This document shows, in pieces, positions 1 to 9,127 of a DNA stretch of 64,000 nt. Position numbers and translations under genes: made by a program. Every line of letters starts with the position of its first letter. Positions within the stretch are counted from its first letter, which is position 1. A model generated the notes under the pieces. It was not told where the DNA came from and did not search any database. It saw nothing but the letters and a program-made list of their open reading frames with translations. The DNA comes from Nitrobacter winogradskyi (GTDB taxonomy: Bacteria; Pseudomonadota; Alphaproteobacteria; Rhizobiales; Xanthobacteraceae). Location: positions 95,768 to 159,767 of the forward strand of contig NZ_BJNF01000029.1 in NCBI RefSeq assembly GCF_006539545.1. The letters run 5' to 3'.

Positions 1-535
1 CCACCTTCAGTGCCGCAACCGCGAGCCGCGCGTCGATCGATCTACCGATCGCATAGCCGACGACGCGGCGCGACCAGGCGTCGAGGATGATCGCGACATA
101 AGCAAAGCCGCCGATGATGGCGATGTAGGTCAGGTCCGCTACCCAGAGCTGGTCGGGGCCAGCGAGGATCATATCCTTCGAACGATCCGGGAAGATGGGC
201 TGATCATGGTCGCTGTCCGTGGTGGCGATATAGCGCCTGCGGCATCGTGGCTGAAGATCGTGCTCGCGCATCAGGCGCTTGATCCGCTTGTGGTTGGCAA
301 CCACGCCTTGATGACGGAGCGCCGCGCGCACGCGGCGCCAGCCATAGGCTTCGAACTCATCGCAGATCGCGGTGATCGCGCTCAACAACTCGGCATCGCC
401 AGTGCGCGCCGCAGGCACATCGTAGTAGGTCGATCGCGTGATGCCCATCAGCCGGCATCCTTCAGCGACGGACAGGCCGCGGGGCCGGTGATCACGGATG
501 TAGTCGCGCTTCTCGGCCGGGGTGCGTTTTTCAGA
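1..535 (-). CDS. IS3-family transposase OrfB, truncated by window edge
   Basis: Read in the frame reached by slippage from orfA, this encodes EKRTPAEKRDYIRDHRPRG and continues through an HTH_21-like region (EFEAYGWRRVRAALRHQG, VANHKRIKRLMREHDL). It then enters the integrase core (rve) with GPDQLWVADLTYIAI, which carries the first catalytic Asp of the DDE triad, and LDAWSRRVVGYAIGRSID. The remaining Asp and Glu lie beyond base 1. There is no stop codon or frameshift in the visible 178 codons, so the copy may be functional. It has no independent start and is expected as an OrfAB fusion. Confidence 0.85.
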
Positions 536-798
536 GCCCCCTTTAAAAACTCCAGTTCGAGGGCCTGCCGGCCGACCAACCGCTCAAGCGCGGCGATGCG
601 CGCTTCATACTCCTGGACCAGATCCGCCGCACCCGCGTCACCGTCCAGCGCGCCCGCCTCATACTTGTCGACCCAGATGCGGATCAGGTTACGCGAAAGG
701 TCGTGGCGCTTGGCCAGCCCGTGAAGCGTCTCGCCGCCAAGAAACTCCTGGGCGACCTGACGCTTGAACTCGACGCTGTGGGATCGGTGTCTCGGCAT
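448..798 (-). CDS. IS3-family transposase OrfA
   Basis: This 116-residue protein is the DNA-binding half of an IS3-type transposase. An N-terminal helix-turn-helix (residues about 5-45, around HSVEFKRQVAQEFLGG and LIRIWVDKYE) is followed by a leucine-zipper-like coiled coil (about 60-90, EARIAALERLVGRQALELEF) used for multimerisation. A GGAGAAAAG ribosome site precedes the ATG. Its 3' part overlaps orfB. A run of five A in the coding strand near 527-531 lies where programmed -1 slippage would produce the OrfAB fusion. The family assignment is secure; the exact IS name cannot be given from sequence alone. Confidence 0.85.
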   Translation of the reverse strand: MPRHRSHSVEFKRQVAQEFLGGETLHGLAKRHDLSRNLIRIWVDKYEAGALDGDAGAADLVQEYEARIAALERLVGRQALELEFLKGALKNAPRPRSATTSVITGPAACPSLKDAG

Positions 799-968
799 GG
801 GCTTTTCTCCAAAAGCCCGGCTGCCCGGTCAATCCAACTCCGCTTCCTTGTCTGGCCCAAGGGGTCCACTCCAGTTGTCGTCCAATGGAGCGTCGAGGCC
901 GAGAACCAGCACCCTGACCTTCCAATTGTTGGAGAGATTACATTGTCCTCTTGAAAGGAGATGAAACA

Positions 969-1268
969 ATGGAACTGAATAGAAATCTGACGACCCGATC
1001 TTCTGGCTCTCCGGCGGCCGGCAGAAAGCGAGGTTGGCTCAGTCGATGGAGCGGGCTTGCGGTCTGCGCGGTCGCTTTCGTCGGCGCGATCCTTGTGTTC
1101 GGTGGCGCGTTCGGCACGCAGAGCACTGGAAAACTGCTGCCACTGCTGTTCTTGCTGCCGTGTGCAATCATGATGTTCATGTGCATGAAAAATATGGGTG
1201 GCAATCAGAAAGACACGGGCAGTTCAAATGTCAAAACTGGTTTTCACAAAACCGATTCTGACGACTGA
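969..1268 (+). CDS. small two-helix membrane protein (DUF2933-like)
   Basis: A 99-residue protein with two hydrophobic segments (about residues 28-46 and 54-70), the second reading LPLLFLLPCAIMMFMCMK. The LLPCAxM...CMK pattern recurs in two damaged small proteins of this window near 8.7 and 10.4 kb and resembles the DUF2933 group of small membrane proteins often found with metal and redox genes. ATG 969 is preferred over an upstream TTG because AAAGGAGA sits just before it. The function is unknown. It is the only undamaged copy of the three. Confidence 0.6.
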   Translation: MELNRNLTTRSSGSPAAGRKRGWLSRWSGLAVCAVAFVGAILVFGGAFGTQSTGKLLPLLFLLPCAIMMFMCMKNMGGNQKDTGSSNVKTGFHKTDSDD

Positions 1269-1681
1269 CATTGACCCTGAGGCTCAGGAAAAACGTTGCC
1301 GGGTAAAAGTGTGGCTGTCGGTCCGGAGAGAAGGCGTCGTGTCTCGTGAACGCGCGATCCGAGTGTCGTTTGCGAGGATTGCATGAACCCACTTTCCTCA
1401 AGCCGCTTTAAGACCGGGCAGGGCGTGCGTTCTGCGCAATCCGACGTTGACATTGTGCTACGTGCTTATCATGCGCGTCTACAACCACACGGCGTCCGGG
1501 CTCGCGTTGACCAACGCACGTCGCCTATGCGGCTGCAGCTTCAACGTCTGGTTTGGTCATTGGACCTCCTGCGAATGCGTTCGCTGAGGCCACTATCTCC
1601 TCGCGAAAAATCGGCCCAAACCAGGCGCTCTGGACGGCTTTTAAGACGGAACGAGGCATCGAATATGCAACTTAGCCATTT
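1269..1681 (+). other. gene remnant region without intact gene
   Basis: No intact gene is visible. One frame carries scattered protein-like stretches (around 1462-1500 VLIMRVYNHTASGLAL; around 1575-1660 FAEATISSRKIGPNQALW, ending at a stop). They look like the remains of a membrane protein that I cannot name. Stops and frame changes interrupt it. It runs directly into the Rieske remnant that follows. Confidence 0.4.
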
Positions 1682-1850
1682 TGGATTGGACTTACGCATC
1701 TCGGCTGCATCCCGCTCTCCCGTCAGGGTGACTATGACGGCTGGTTCTGCCAGTGCTACGGCTCGCAATACGACAGCGCTGGCCGGGTCCAGCGCCTTTG
1801 CCCTTCTGTCGGCGTACCAGTTTCTCGTCAGCGACGAAGATCCGGATCAG
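1682..1850 (+). pseudogene. Rieske iron-sulfur protein remnant (petA-like)
   Basis: The frame reads [19 protein letters not shown], then [13 protein letters not shown], and is clearly the [2Fe-2S] cluster region of a Rieske protein. It closely matches the intact copy at 8038-8565 ([32 protein letters not shown]). Here the second-box His ligand is replaced by Tyr (QCYGS instead of PCHGS), the frame shifts after AGRV, and everything N-terminal to the cluster boxes is missing. The last part ([10 protein letters not shown], cf. FLSETKIRIG in the intact copy) falls by chance in frame with the metallo-hydrolase downstream. Confidence 0.8.
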
Positions 1851-2625
1851 CCAAGGTACGCCCATCGTCGCCGGGTTCTTCGAAAAGCACACCTCAAGAG
1901 TTCAGTACGTTGTGTCAGATCCTAAGATCAAGAAGTGCGCGATCATCGATCCTGTTCTGGACTTTGATCCGAACTCCGGAGCCACGGCAACGCATTCCGC
2001 TGATGAGTTGCTGGACCATATCAAGCAGGAAAAATGTCAACTGCAGTGGATTCTCGACACCCCCCCCCACGCCGATCATTTCTCGGCGGCTGGCTACCTT
2101 AAGGATAAGACCGGAGTACCCACAGGCATTGGCGAGAAAGTGATCGAGGTTCAGAAGCTCTGGAAGGACATCTATAACCTCGGGGATGCTTTCCCGACCG
2201 ACGGATCCCAGTGGGACAAGCTGTTCCGCGATGGAGAGCGGTTCAAGATCGGCAATATGAGTGTCGAAGTCCTGCTCACACCAGGACATACGCTGGCATC
2301 CATTGCCTTTCTCGTGGGCGATGCTGTTTTCATACACGACACCATATTAATGCCGGACGGCGGCACGGCTCGCACCGACTTTGCGGGCGGCAGCGCACGC
2401 GTTCTCTGGAACTGCATCCAACGGATGATGGCGCTTCCTGATGGCACTCGCCTGTTAACGGGGCACGATTACCGCCCTGCTGGACGTAAAAACCCCCTGT
2501 GGGAAAGCACCGTTGCTCAGCAACGCGCCGAAAATATCCATCTGCAAAGGCTAAAGACGGAAGACGCGTTCGTGAAGCTTCGCGAAGAGCGCGATCGGGA
2601 ACTGCCGATGCCCATCTTGCATTAG
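1753..2625 (+). CDS. MBL-fold hydrolase, persulfide-dioxygenase-like, altered metal site
   Basis: From about base 1855 this encodes a metallo-beta-lactamase-fold protein of the ETHE1/Blh persulfide dioxygenase type ([48 protein letters not shown]). Members oxidise glutathione persulfide in sulfide detoxification. The hallmark THxHADH motif is [12 protein letters not shown] here: the first metal-binding His is Pro, within an unbroken run of nine C at about 2062-2070. No ATG lies where the family begins. The open frame instead continues upstream into the Rieske remnant and could only start at the GTG at 1753. The remaining ligands PGHT and GHDY are present. Catalytic activity is doubtful, and this may be an early pseudogene. 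Confidence 0.65.
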   Translation: MLRLAIRQRWPGPAPLPFCRRTSFSSATKIRISQGTPIVAGFFEKHTSRVQYVVSDPKIKKCAIIDPVLDFDPNSGATATHSADELLDHIKQEKCQLQWILDTPPHADHFSAAGYLKDKTGVPTGIGEKVIEVQKLWKDIYNLGDAFPTDGSQWDKLFRDGERFKIGNMSVEVLLTPGHTLASIAFLVGDAVFIHDTILMPDGGTARTDFAGGSARVLWNCIQRMMALPDGTRLLTGHDYRPAGRKNPLWESTVAQQRAENIHLQRLKTEDAFVKLREERDRELPMPILH

Positions 2626-2755
2626 CTGCAAGTGAATATCCGTGGTGGGGTGACCGACTCCCAGAACCGGAAGGAAACGGCAAGCGCTATCTCGCAGAGG
2701 CACCCTTATGCCTGGGAATTAACGATGCAGGGAAAATTTCTCGCGGGAGATCCGA

Positions 2756-5311
2756 ATGGCTCAACGTGACGTGGTGATTATCACCGGCAGCAGCGGCTTT
2801 ATTGGCTCCGCCCTGATAAACAGTTTCGCGGGCCAATTTTCGTTGGTCGGCTTCGATCGGATGGCGTCTCACGCGCCGCCGCCTGCTGCGGAATGCGTGT
2901 GCATCGACCTCACCTCGGAACCCGGTGCCAAAGGCGCATTCGAGCGCATCCGAATTGCGTACGGAAACCGCATTGCCTCTGTGATCCATCTCGCCGCTTA
3001 TTACGATCTCTCGGGCGAACCAAGCCCGCTGTACGAACAGATCACTGTGCGCGGCACCGAACGGCTCTTGCAACACCTCCAAGAATTCCAGGTCGAACAA
3101 TTCATTTTCACCAGTACGATGCTAGTCCATGCGCCGGTCGAGCCGGGGCAACGCATTAATGAGGATTCGCCGATTGATCCGAAATGGCCTTATCCATTGT
3201 CGAAGGTCGAAACCGAGTCGCTAATCCGAAAGCAACACGGCGAGATCCCTATTGTTCTGCTTCGTCTCGCCGGCGTGTACGACGACAGATGTCGCAATGC
3301 ATTTTTGTCGCAGCAGATCGCGCGAATTTATGAACGGCAAATTCTGAGTCACCTCTATCCCGGCGACCTCAAGCGCGGTCAGGCATTCGTGCACCTCGAC
3401 GATGTAGGCGAGGCGCTTTTCCGCATCATAGAGAAGCGAAACGAATTGCCTCCTGAGCTCTCATTGCTAGTCGGGGAGCCGGAGACGCTGAGCTACGACG
3501 AAGTACAACGCACCAGCGGCCGCCTGTTGCATGGTGAGGAATGGGAAACGCACGAAATCCCGAAGGCTGCGGCGAAAACGGGAGCATGGATTCAAGGCGA
3601 TCTTTTGCAGGAAGAGCCGTTCATCAAGCCATGGATGGTGGATTTTGCGGACGATCACTACGAGCTCGACCTCACTCGGGCGCGAACCTTGGTGGGGTGG
3701 GAACCCAAACACTTGCTGCGGGCCACACTGCCCGTCATCATCGGTGCCCTAAAGTCAGATCCGGTCGCCTGGTACCGCGACAACAAGCTCAATCCGGCGC
3801 TTGTCGCGGGAGAAGCAGCTTCCGCTCCCGAGCACAAGCAGGCCGGCGATTCCCGACAAAGGACCGAGGAGATGCTGGCGGAAAAGCGGATGCTGCGGGG
3901 GCACGACGAATTGATGCTTGCCGAACATCGGCAGACCGCCTGGACGCATTTCGCGAACATCGCTCTCGGAGCTTGGCTAGCCACCAGCCCGACAATTTTC
4001 GGATTGTTCGAACCTGCTTTCTTCAGCGAAGCGATCCTTCGGGTCACGGCGGAGCGGGGACTTCCCTCGCCGGAATGGCGGAACTGGGCGCTCGGCTGGA
4101 GCGACGTCGGCGCGGGCGCGCTGATCATGCTCTTCGGCCTGCTCTCGCTTTCGCGCCGGACCAGCTGGGCTCAATGGGCCAACACATTCGTCGGGTTGTG
4201 GCTGCTGTTCGCACCCCTGCTGTTTTGGGCGCCAAGCGCGGCCTCCTATGCAAACGATACGCTCGTTGGCGCGCTTGTGATTACATTCGCCGTTCTCGTG
4301 CCCATGATGCCGGGCATGAGCATGGAGGGAATGATGGGCGGGCCGGATATACCGCCGGGATGGACCTATTGTCCATCGACGTGGGCGCAACGCCTTCCCA
4401 TCATCGTTATGGGAGCAGTGGGATTTCTGATCGCGCGCTATCTCGCGGCCTATCAGATGGGCCACGTCGACTCAGTTTGGGATCCGTTCTTTGGCGGCAC
4501 CGGTGACCGCAACGGGACCGAGACGATCATCACCTCGGACGTTTCGAAAGCTTGGCCGATCCCGGACGGCGGCCTCGGTGCCGTCGCCTACATGCTGGAA
4601 ATCCTGATGGGCGCCATGGGCGACAAGCGCCGCTGGCGGACCATGCCGTGGATGGTGACATTCTTCGGGATCCTGGTCGTGCCGCTGGGCGTAGTGAGCA
4701 TCTACTTCATCATCATCCAACCGATCGCCATCGGGACCTGGTGCACGCTGTGTCTTCTGGCCGCGCTCGCGATGCTAATCATGATCCCGTTCGCACTCGA
4801 CGAACTCGTGGCCATGGGCCAGTTCCTGGTCTGGAGCCGGCGCGCCGGCAAGTCCCTGTTGCGCATGTTCTTCATGGGAGGAGCTCTCGTCGAGGGCGGG
4901 AAGGAAGACAAGGGCGTCGAGATGGATTCGTTCCGATCCGCCCTAACGGCGATGCTGCCAGGCGTGACGCTGCCGTGGACGCTTGTCGTCAGTGTCGTTT
5001 TGGGCATCTGGCTGATGTTCACGCGCCTGACGTTCGGCACTATCCCGCCGATGGCGGACAGCGATCATCTCGTCGGTGCGCTAATAGTGACGACGGCGGT
5101 GATCGCGATGGCGGAGGTTGGGCGACCGCTGCGTTTTGTGAACGTGCTGTTCGGCGCTTGGCTGGTGCTTGCTGCCTGGTTCCTCGATGGCGCGTCGCCC
5201 ACGGCGCGCTGGTCGGACGCCGCTATCGGGATTGTCTTGATCGGCCTGAGCCTGCCGCGTGGCACCCGCAGCCGGGATCATTACGCGGGCTGGGATCGGT
5301 TCGTGGTCTGA
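2756..5311 (+). CDS. SDR/epimerase-SPW-VKOR fusion membrane protein
   Basis: An 851-residue multidomain protein. Residues 1 to about 340 are an extended NAD-dependent epimerase/dehydratase (GSSGFIGSAL nucleotide loop, YPLSKVE as the YxxxK catalytic pair). Residues about 390-510 and 720-840 carry SPW-type hydrophobic repeats (TAWTHFANIALGAWLATSP, WAQWANTFVGLWLLFAPLL). Between them is a vitamin K epoxide reductase-like four-helix unit with the redox pair in IGTWCTLCLLAA. The protein would sit in the inner membrane with a cytosolic dehydrogenase head and a thiol-oxidising membrane part. A GGGAGA ribosome site precedes ATG 2756. It is intact amid decayed neighbours. Substrate unknown. Confidence 0.75.
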   Translation: MAQRDVVIITGSSGFIGSALINSFAGQFSLVGFDRMASHAPPPAAECVCIDLTSEPGAKGAFERIRIAYGNRIASVIHLAAYYDLSGEPSPLYEQITVRGTERLLQHLQEFQVEQFIFTSTMLVHAPVEPGQRINEDSPIDPKWPYPLSKVETESLIRKQHGEIPIVLLRLAGVYDDRCRNAFLSQQIARIYERQILSHLYPGDLKRGQAFVHLDDVGEALFRIIEKRNELPPELSLLVGEPETLSYDEVQRTSGRLLHGEEWETHEIPKAAAKTGAWIQGDLLQEEPFIKPWMVDFADDHYELDLTRARTLVGWEPKHLLRATLPVIIGALKSDPVAWYRDNKLNPALVAGEAASAPEHKQAGDSRQRTEEMLAEKRMLRGHDELMLAEHRQTAWTHFANIALGAWLATSPTIFGLFEPAFFSEAILRVTAERGLPSPEWRNWALGWSDVGAGALIMLFGLLSLSRRTSWAQWANTFVGLWLLFAPLLFWAPSAASYANDTLVGALVITFAVLVPMMPGMSMEGMMGGPDIPPGWTYCPSTWAQRLPIIVMGAVGFLIARYLAAYQMGHVDSVWDPFFGGTGDRNGTETIITSDVSKAWPIPDGGLGAVAYMLEILMGAMGDKRRWRTMPWMVTFFGILVVPLGVVSIYFIIIQPIAIGTWCTLCLLAALAMLIMIPFALDELVAMGQFLVWSRRAGKSLLRMFFMGGALVEGGKEDKGVEMDSFRSALTAMLPGVTLPWTLVVSVVLGIWLMFTRLTFGTIPPMADSDHLVGALIVTTAVIAMAEVGRPLRFVNVLFGAWLVLAAWFLDGASPTARWSDAAIGIVLIGLSLPRGTRSRDHYAGWDRFVV

Positions 5312-5313
5312 TC

Positions 5314-6135
5314 ATGGAAGATGCGCTCGCCTTTGATGCCGGCGTTCTTTTGCAAGGACAGAAAGGTCTGATCACCGGCGCGAGTTCTGGTATTGGTGAA
5401 GCCATCGCCCGGCGATTTCGCCGCTGGGGCGCAGCAGTCGGCGTGAACTATCGCTCCGGTGCCGATGCGGCACGGAAAGTTGTCGAAGAGATCCGGGCGA
5501 CGGGCGCCGAAACCATACCGCTACAGGCTTGTGGCGAGCGAGCAGGAAGTGCAGTCTATGTTCCGCATCTTCCATGACGCCTTCGGCCATATTGACATTC
5601 TAGTCGCGAATCCTGGAATTCAGATGGACGCGGCCGCAAGCAATATGACCCTCGAACAATGGCGGCGCGTGATCGATGTGAACCTGACCGGACAGTTTCT
5701 CTGCGCGCGGGAGGCGATCCGCTGCTTCTCGGAACAAGAGGCGAGTCCTTATTCCAGGCCGTCGGCAAGATCGTCTGCATGAGCTCGGTGCATCAGGTCA
5801 TTCCCTGGAAGGGCCACGTCAACTATGCGGCCTCGAAAGGCGGAGTCATGTTGATGATGAAGAGCTTGGCGCAGGAGGTTGCGGAGAAGCGCATCCGCGT
5901 CAATGCCATTGCTCCCGGCGCGATCAAAACGCCGATCAATCGTGCCGCCTGGGATACGCCGGAGGCGGAGAGCAAGCTTCTGCGGCTCATTCCCTATGGA
6001 CGCATTGGAGAGCCGGCGGATGTCGCTGAGGTAGCCATCTGGCTGGCGTCCGATCAATCCGACTACGTCACCGGAACGACGCGTGTGGTGGATGGAGGCA
6101 TGACGCTTTGTCCAGCCTTCCCGGAAGGCGGATAG
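5314..6135 (+). pseudogene. glucose-1-dehydrogenase-like SDR, two frameshifts
   Basis: A classical short-chain dehydrogenase is spread over two frames. The N-terminal part has the TGASSGIGEA cofactor loop. A deletion of about two bases near 5530 (where QAD should follow) moves the frame. The middle part reads ILVANPGIQMDAA and VIDVNLTGQFLC. A second indel near 5730-5755 restores the first frame, with CMSSVHQVIPW, YAASKGGVM (YxxxK active site) and DYVTGTTRVVDGGMTL. Joined, it would be about 270 residues, the normal family length. It begins just after the SDR-SPW-VKOR gene. As written it cannot make a full protein. Confidence 0.8.
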
Positions 6136-6160
6136 CGGTCGGATCTCGCCGGGAGCATGC

Positions 6161-7942
6161 ATGGGCGGTCGTATCGAAGATTATGCGCTCATCGACGATT
6201 GCCGGAGCGCGGCGCTCGTCGGGCGCGACGGCTCGATCGATTGTTGTGTTGACCACGGTTCGATTCACAGGCTTGCTTCGCTGCGCTGCTTGGTACGCCC
6301 GACCACGGCCGTTGGCTGATCGAGCCCGCAAGCGGCAAGACCGCGACGCGGCGGCGCTATCGCGGCAAGACGTTCATCCTTGAGACCGATTTCGAGACCG
6401 GCGATGGCGCCGTGACGTTGATTGATTTCATGTCCATGGACGGGGAACGCCAGGATCTGATCCGCGTGGTCGTGGGAAGAAGCTGCCGGGTCGCGATGCG
6501 ATCGGAGCTGGTCATCCGGTTCGGCTACGGCCACGTGATTCCCTGGGTGAATCGGCTGGAAGACGGAACCCTGCGCGCCATCGCAGGACCGGACCAACTG
6601 GCGCTGCGGACGACCGCACCCCTTCGCGGAGATGATTTCAAAACAATTTCCGAATTCACGGTCAGCGACGGCGAGACAGTCCCGTTTGTGTTGAGCTACG
6701 CGACGTCACACCTCCCATTGCCGAAGCCGATTGATGCTGATGCGACACTCGCCAAGACGGAGGCGTTCTGGACAGAGTGGGCAGAGCGCTGTCGTTATAA
6801 AGGTCCCTGGGCCGACGCGGTCGTCCGCTCGCATCTCGTTCTCAAGGCGTTGACCTATGAGCCGACCGGGGGCATCGTCGCGGCGCCTACGACCTCGTTG
6901 CCCGAGCTGCCGGGTGGCCCGCGCAACTGGGATTACCGCTTTTGCTGGTTGCGCGACTCCACATTTTCCCTCCTCTCGCCGATGAACGCCGGTTACTTCG
7001 ATGGGGCGCGGGCTTGGCGCGATTGGCTGCTGCGCGCAGTGGCCGGCAGCCCGAGCCGCATCCAGATCATATACGGGCTCGCAGGCGAATGTGACCTGAC
7101 GGAACGGGAGCTCGCCTGGCTACCGGGCTACCAACGCTCGCTGCCGGTGCGCATCGGCAATGCGGCGCATCGCCAGCTTCAGCTGGACGTGTATGGTGAG
7201 GTCATGGATACCTTCCATCATGCCCGGCGGGGCGGATTGGAACACAGCGAAGCGGTTGGGGGCAGCGCGCGCTCGTTTCGCATCTGGAGACGATTTGGCA
7301 GCGGCCCGACGAAGGCATCTGGAAATGCGCAGCGGGAGCCGCCACTTCACGCACTCCAAAGTAATGGCCTGGGTGGCGTTCGACCGCGCCATTCGCAGCG
7401 CCGAGCAGTTCACCTCGAAGCCCCGCTGGAGCGCTGGCGCGGCATACGCAGCCAAATTCACGAGGAGGTTTGTCGAAGAGGATTCAATGCTAAAATTGGC
7501 TCTTTCGTGCAGTGCTACGGCGGGAAAACCCTGGACGCCAGTCTGCTCCTGATCCCTCTCGTCGGGTTTCTTCCCGCCGGTGACCCGCGGAGCCACTGTC
7601 GAGACCGTCGAGCGCCAGCTGATGGTCGATGGCTTTGTCCTTCGCTACGATTCTTCGGCTACAGAGGATGTGATTGTCACCCGGCGAAGGAGCGTTTCTC
7701 GCTTGCAGTTTTTGGCTCGCCGACAATTTAGTCCTGCTTGGGCGCCATAACGATGCCCAAAGACTTTGCGAGCGCTTGCTTGAATGCGCAACGATGTCGG
7801 TCTCTTGGCGGAAGAATACGATCCGCGTCATCGGCGTCAGTTGGGCAACTTCCCGCACGTGTTCAGTCACGTGGCGCTCGCCGATACCGCTCGGAACCTG
7901 ACAGAAGCAACGAAGCCGGCGCGACAGCGCTCAGCACGATGA
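6161..7942 (+). pseudogene. glycoside hydrolase family 15 (glucoamylase/trehalase-like), many frameshifts
   Basis: ATG 6161 starts GGRIEDYALIDDCRSAALVGRDGSID, the typical GH15 opening. It then meets a frameshift plus a W-to-stop change near 6240 (CxPRFDSQACFAALLGTP). A long central frame (about 6400-7240) carries GPRNWDYRFCWLRDSTFSL and IIYGLAGECDLTERELAWLPGY, conserved in the catalytic (alpha/alpha)6 barrel. Further single-base shifts occur near 7255, 7320 and 7550-7800. The C-terminal part resurfaces as LAEEYDPRHRRQLGNFPHVF and VALADTARNLTEATKPA, ending at 7942. An intact protein would be about 600 residues. Clearly inactive. Confidence 0.8.
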
Positions 7943-8037
7943 CGCAACTCGGCTCCCGAACCGAGGCCGTTGATAGCAAATCCCTTTTGGTGAAAGGTCG
8001 GGAAGAGATCCTGCCAAGCGCACATCACTCGGACTCA

Positions 8038-8565
8038 TCAGCCGATGCGGATCTTTGTCTCCGAGAGAAACTCGTACGGCGGCAAATACAAATTGGCTGG
8101 CGCCGGCCCGCGACGTACCCGACCCGCTGTATCATATTGCGAGCCATGGCAGGGGCAGAACCAACCGCCATAGTCGCCTTGATGAGGAAGCGGAATGCAG
8201 CCGAGATGGGTGCAAATACCAATAACCACGAGCCATTGATCACGCCCCTCCTTTACCCGCGCCTGATCGGACTCCGGGTCGATTAGATTGTGCCAGTTGA
8301 TGGAACGTGCGTCGTCGATCTCCTTCTTGGTGCGGTGGCTGATGAAGATCGGTTTACTGCGCCAGAACACCTTGATCACTTGGCCTTCGGCGATCGGGGC
8401 GAGATCGACATCGATGGGGGCGCCGGCGGCGATGGTCGAGGCGTCGGGATTCATCTGTGAGATCAAGGGCACCGCCGCCGCGGTGACGCCCACCGCACCG
8501 ACGGCACCCGTGGCAATATAAAGGAAGTCGCGTCTATTGGGCTGCGCCCAGGAAACCGCTGTCAT
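8038..8565 (-). CDS. petA: Rieske [2Fe-2S] protein
   Basis: A 175-residue ubiquinol-cytochrome c reductase iron-sulfur subunit. RRDFLYIATGAVGAVG at residues about 10-25 is a twin-arginine signal/anchor. The cluster boxes are CTHLGC and CPCHGSQYD, with both Cys-His pairs intact. The protein would be Tat-exported, anchored in the inner membrane, and transfer electrons to cytochrome c1. ATG 8565 is chosen because the homologous region begins at MTAVSWAQPNRRDF. The same frame is open upstream to 8877 through a small membrane-protein remnant. No cytochrome b or c1 gene is near, so this is an orphan subunit. The symbol reflects family only. Confidence 0.85.
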   Translation of the reverse strand: MTAVSWAQPNRRDFLYIATGAVGAVGVTAAAVPLISQMNPDASTIAAGAPIDVDLAPIAEGQVIKVFWRSKPIFISHRTKKEIDDARSINWHNLIDPESDQARVKEGRDQWLVVIGICTHLGCIPLPHQGDYGGWFCPCHGSQYDTAGRVRRGPAPANLYLPPYEFLSETKIRIG

Positions 8566-8667
8566 TTTGCGCACCCGCTCTTTGTTCTTCGCTACCGCGG
8601 GCCAGCTCCCAATTGTTCGCTTGCGATGCTGTCGGTCCGCGCCCTGATTTTTGGCGATAGACGGCGG

Positions 8668-8971
8668 CCGCCCACCTGTTTGGCCGGGCCCTTCTCGTTT
8701 CCCGCAGTCTGCTTCGCCGTACCGTTTCATGCAGAAGGGGAGAGCGCACATGATGGCGCAAGGCAGCAGCAAGACGAGTCTCGGCGCGAGGCCAGCCGCG
8801 ACTAGCCAGCCCCAGTTGAGTGCAACGCCACCGGTTATGAACGACAATTGCAAGCACCATCCACACACGCCGGTCACTGGGATAATAGCGCTCGGCCTGC
8901 AGCAGCTCGCGTAGCAACGATTTCTGCTCCTGCTTGCGTTCGGCAGTCGACGAAGTGATCCCAGTCATCAT
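8668..8971 (-). pseudogene. small membrane protein (DUF2933-like), frameshifted
   Basis: The N-terminal part (from ATG 8971 or 8968: TGITSSTAERKQEQKSLL, ELLQAERYYPSDRRVWMVL) is in one frame. The C-terminal part (GGVALNWGWLVAAGLAP, LVLLLPCAIMCALPFCMK) is in the next, so a single-base shift near 8840 is likely. Repaired, it would be a roughly 100-residue protein with two membrane helices and the same LLPCAxM...CMK signature as the intact gene at 969-1268. The second frame has no stop before the Rieske start and reads into it. Function unknown. Confidence 0.55.
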
Positions 8972-9127
8972 CTACCTCCACTCGCGCGCAGCACTGAGAT
9001 GGCAGCCGGCCTCCGCCGTACGGTGATTCGCCCTAAGATCGGGCATGCCAACGTTGGTTATGTAGTCACGGCAAAGCCAACTAATCGACAGCGCGACAAT
9101 CCGTCCACGCCGCTTTCCCGTCGCACA
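8972..9127. other. intergenic, nothing recognised
   Basis: A 156-base gap between the small membrane-protein remnant and the methyltransferase remnant. I see no coding signal, repeat or clear promoter. Confidence 0.4.

Larger units (their letters stand above)
1..873 (-). mobile_element. IS3-family insertion sequence, partial
   Basis: Two overlapping transposase frames on the minus strand, orfA then orfB, give the IS3-family arrangement. The inner part of orfB runs off the window edge. The outer end on this side is not certain. Reading the minus strand, a TGGAGTGGACCCCTTGGGCC stretch begins at 873 and would suit a terminal inverted repeat starting with TG. The partner end lies outside the window, so neither the repeat nor a target duplication can be confirmed. 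Confidence 0.8.

Noticed and set aside
206..724. Plus-strand open frame of 172 codons at the window start
   Set aside because: It is antisense to the IS3 transposase frames, whose protein motifs are unmistakable.
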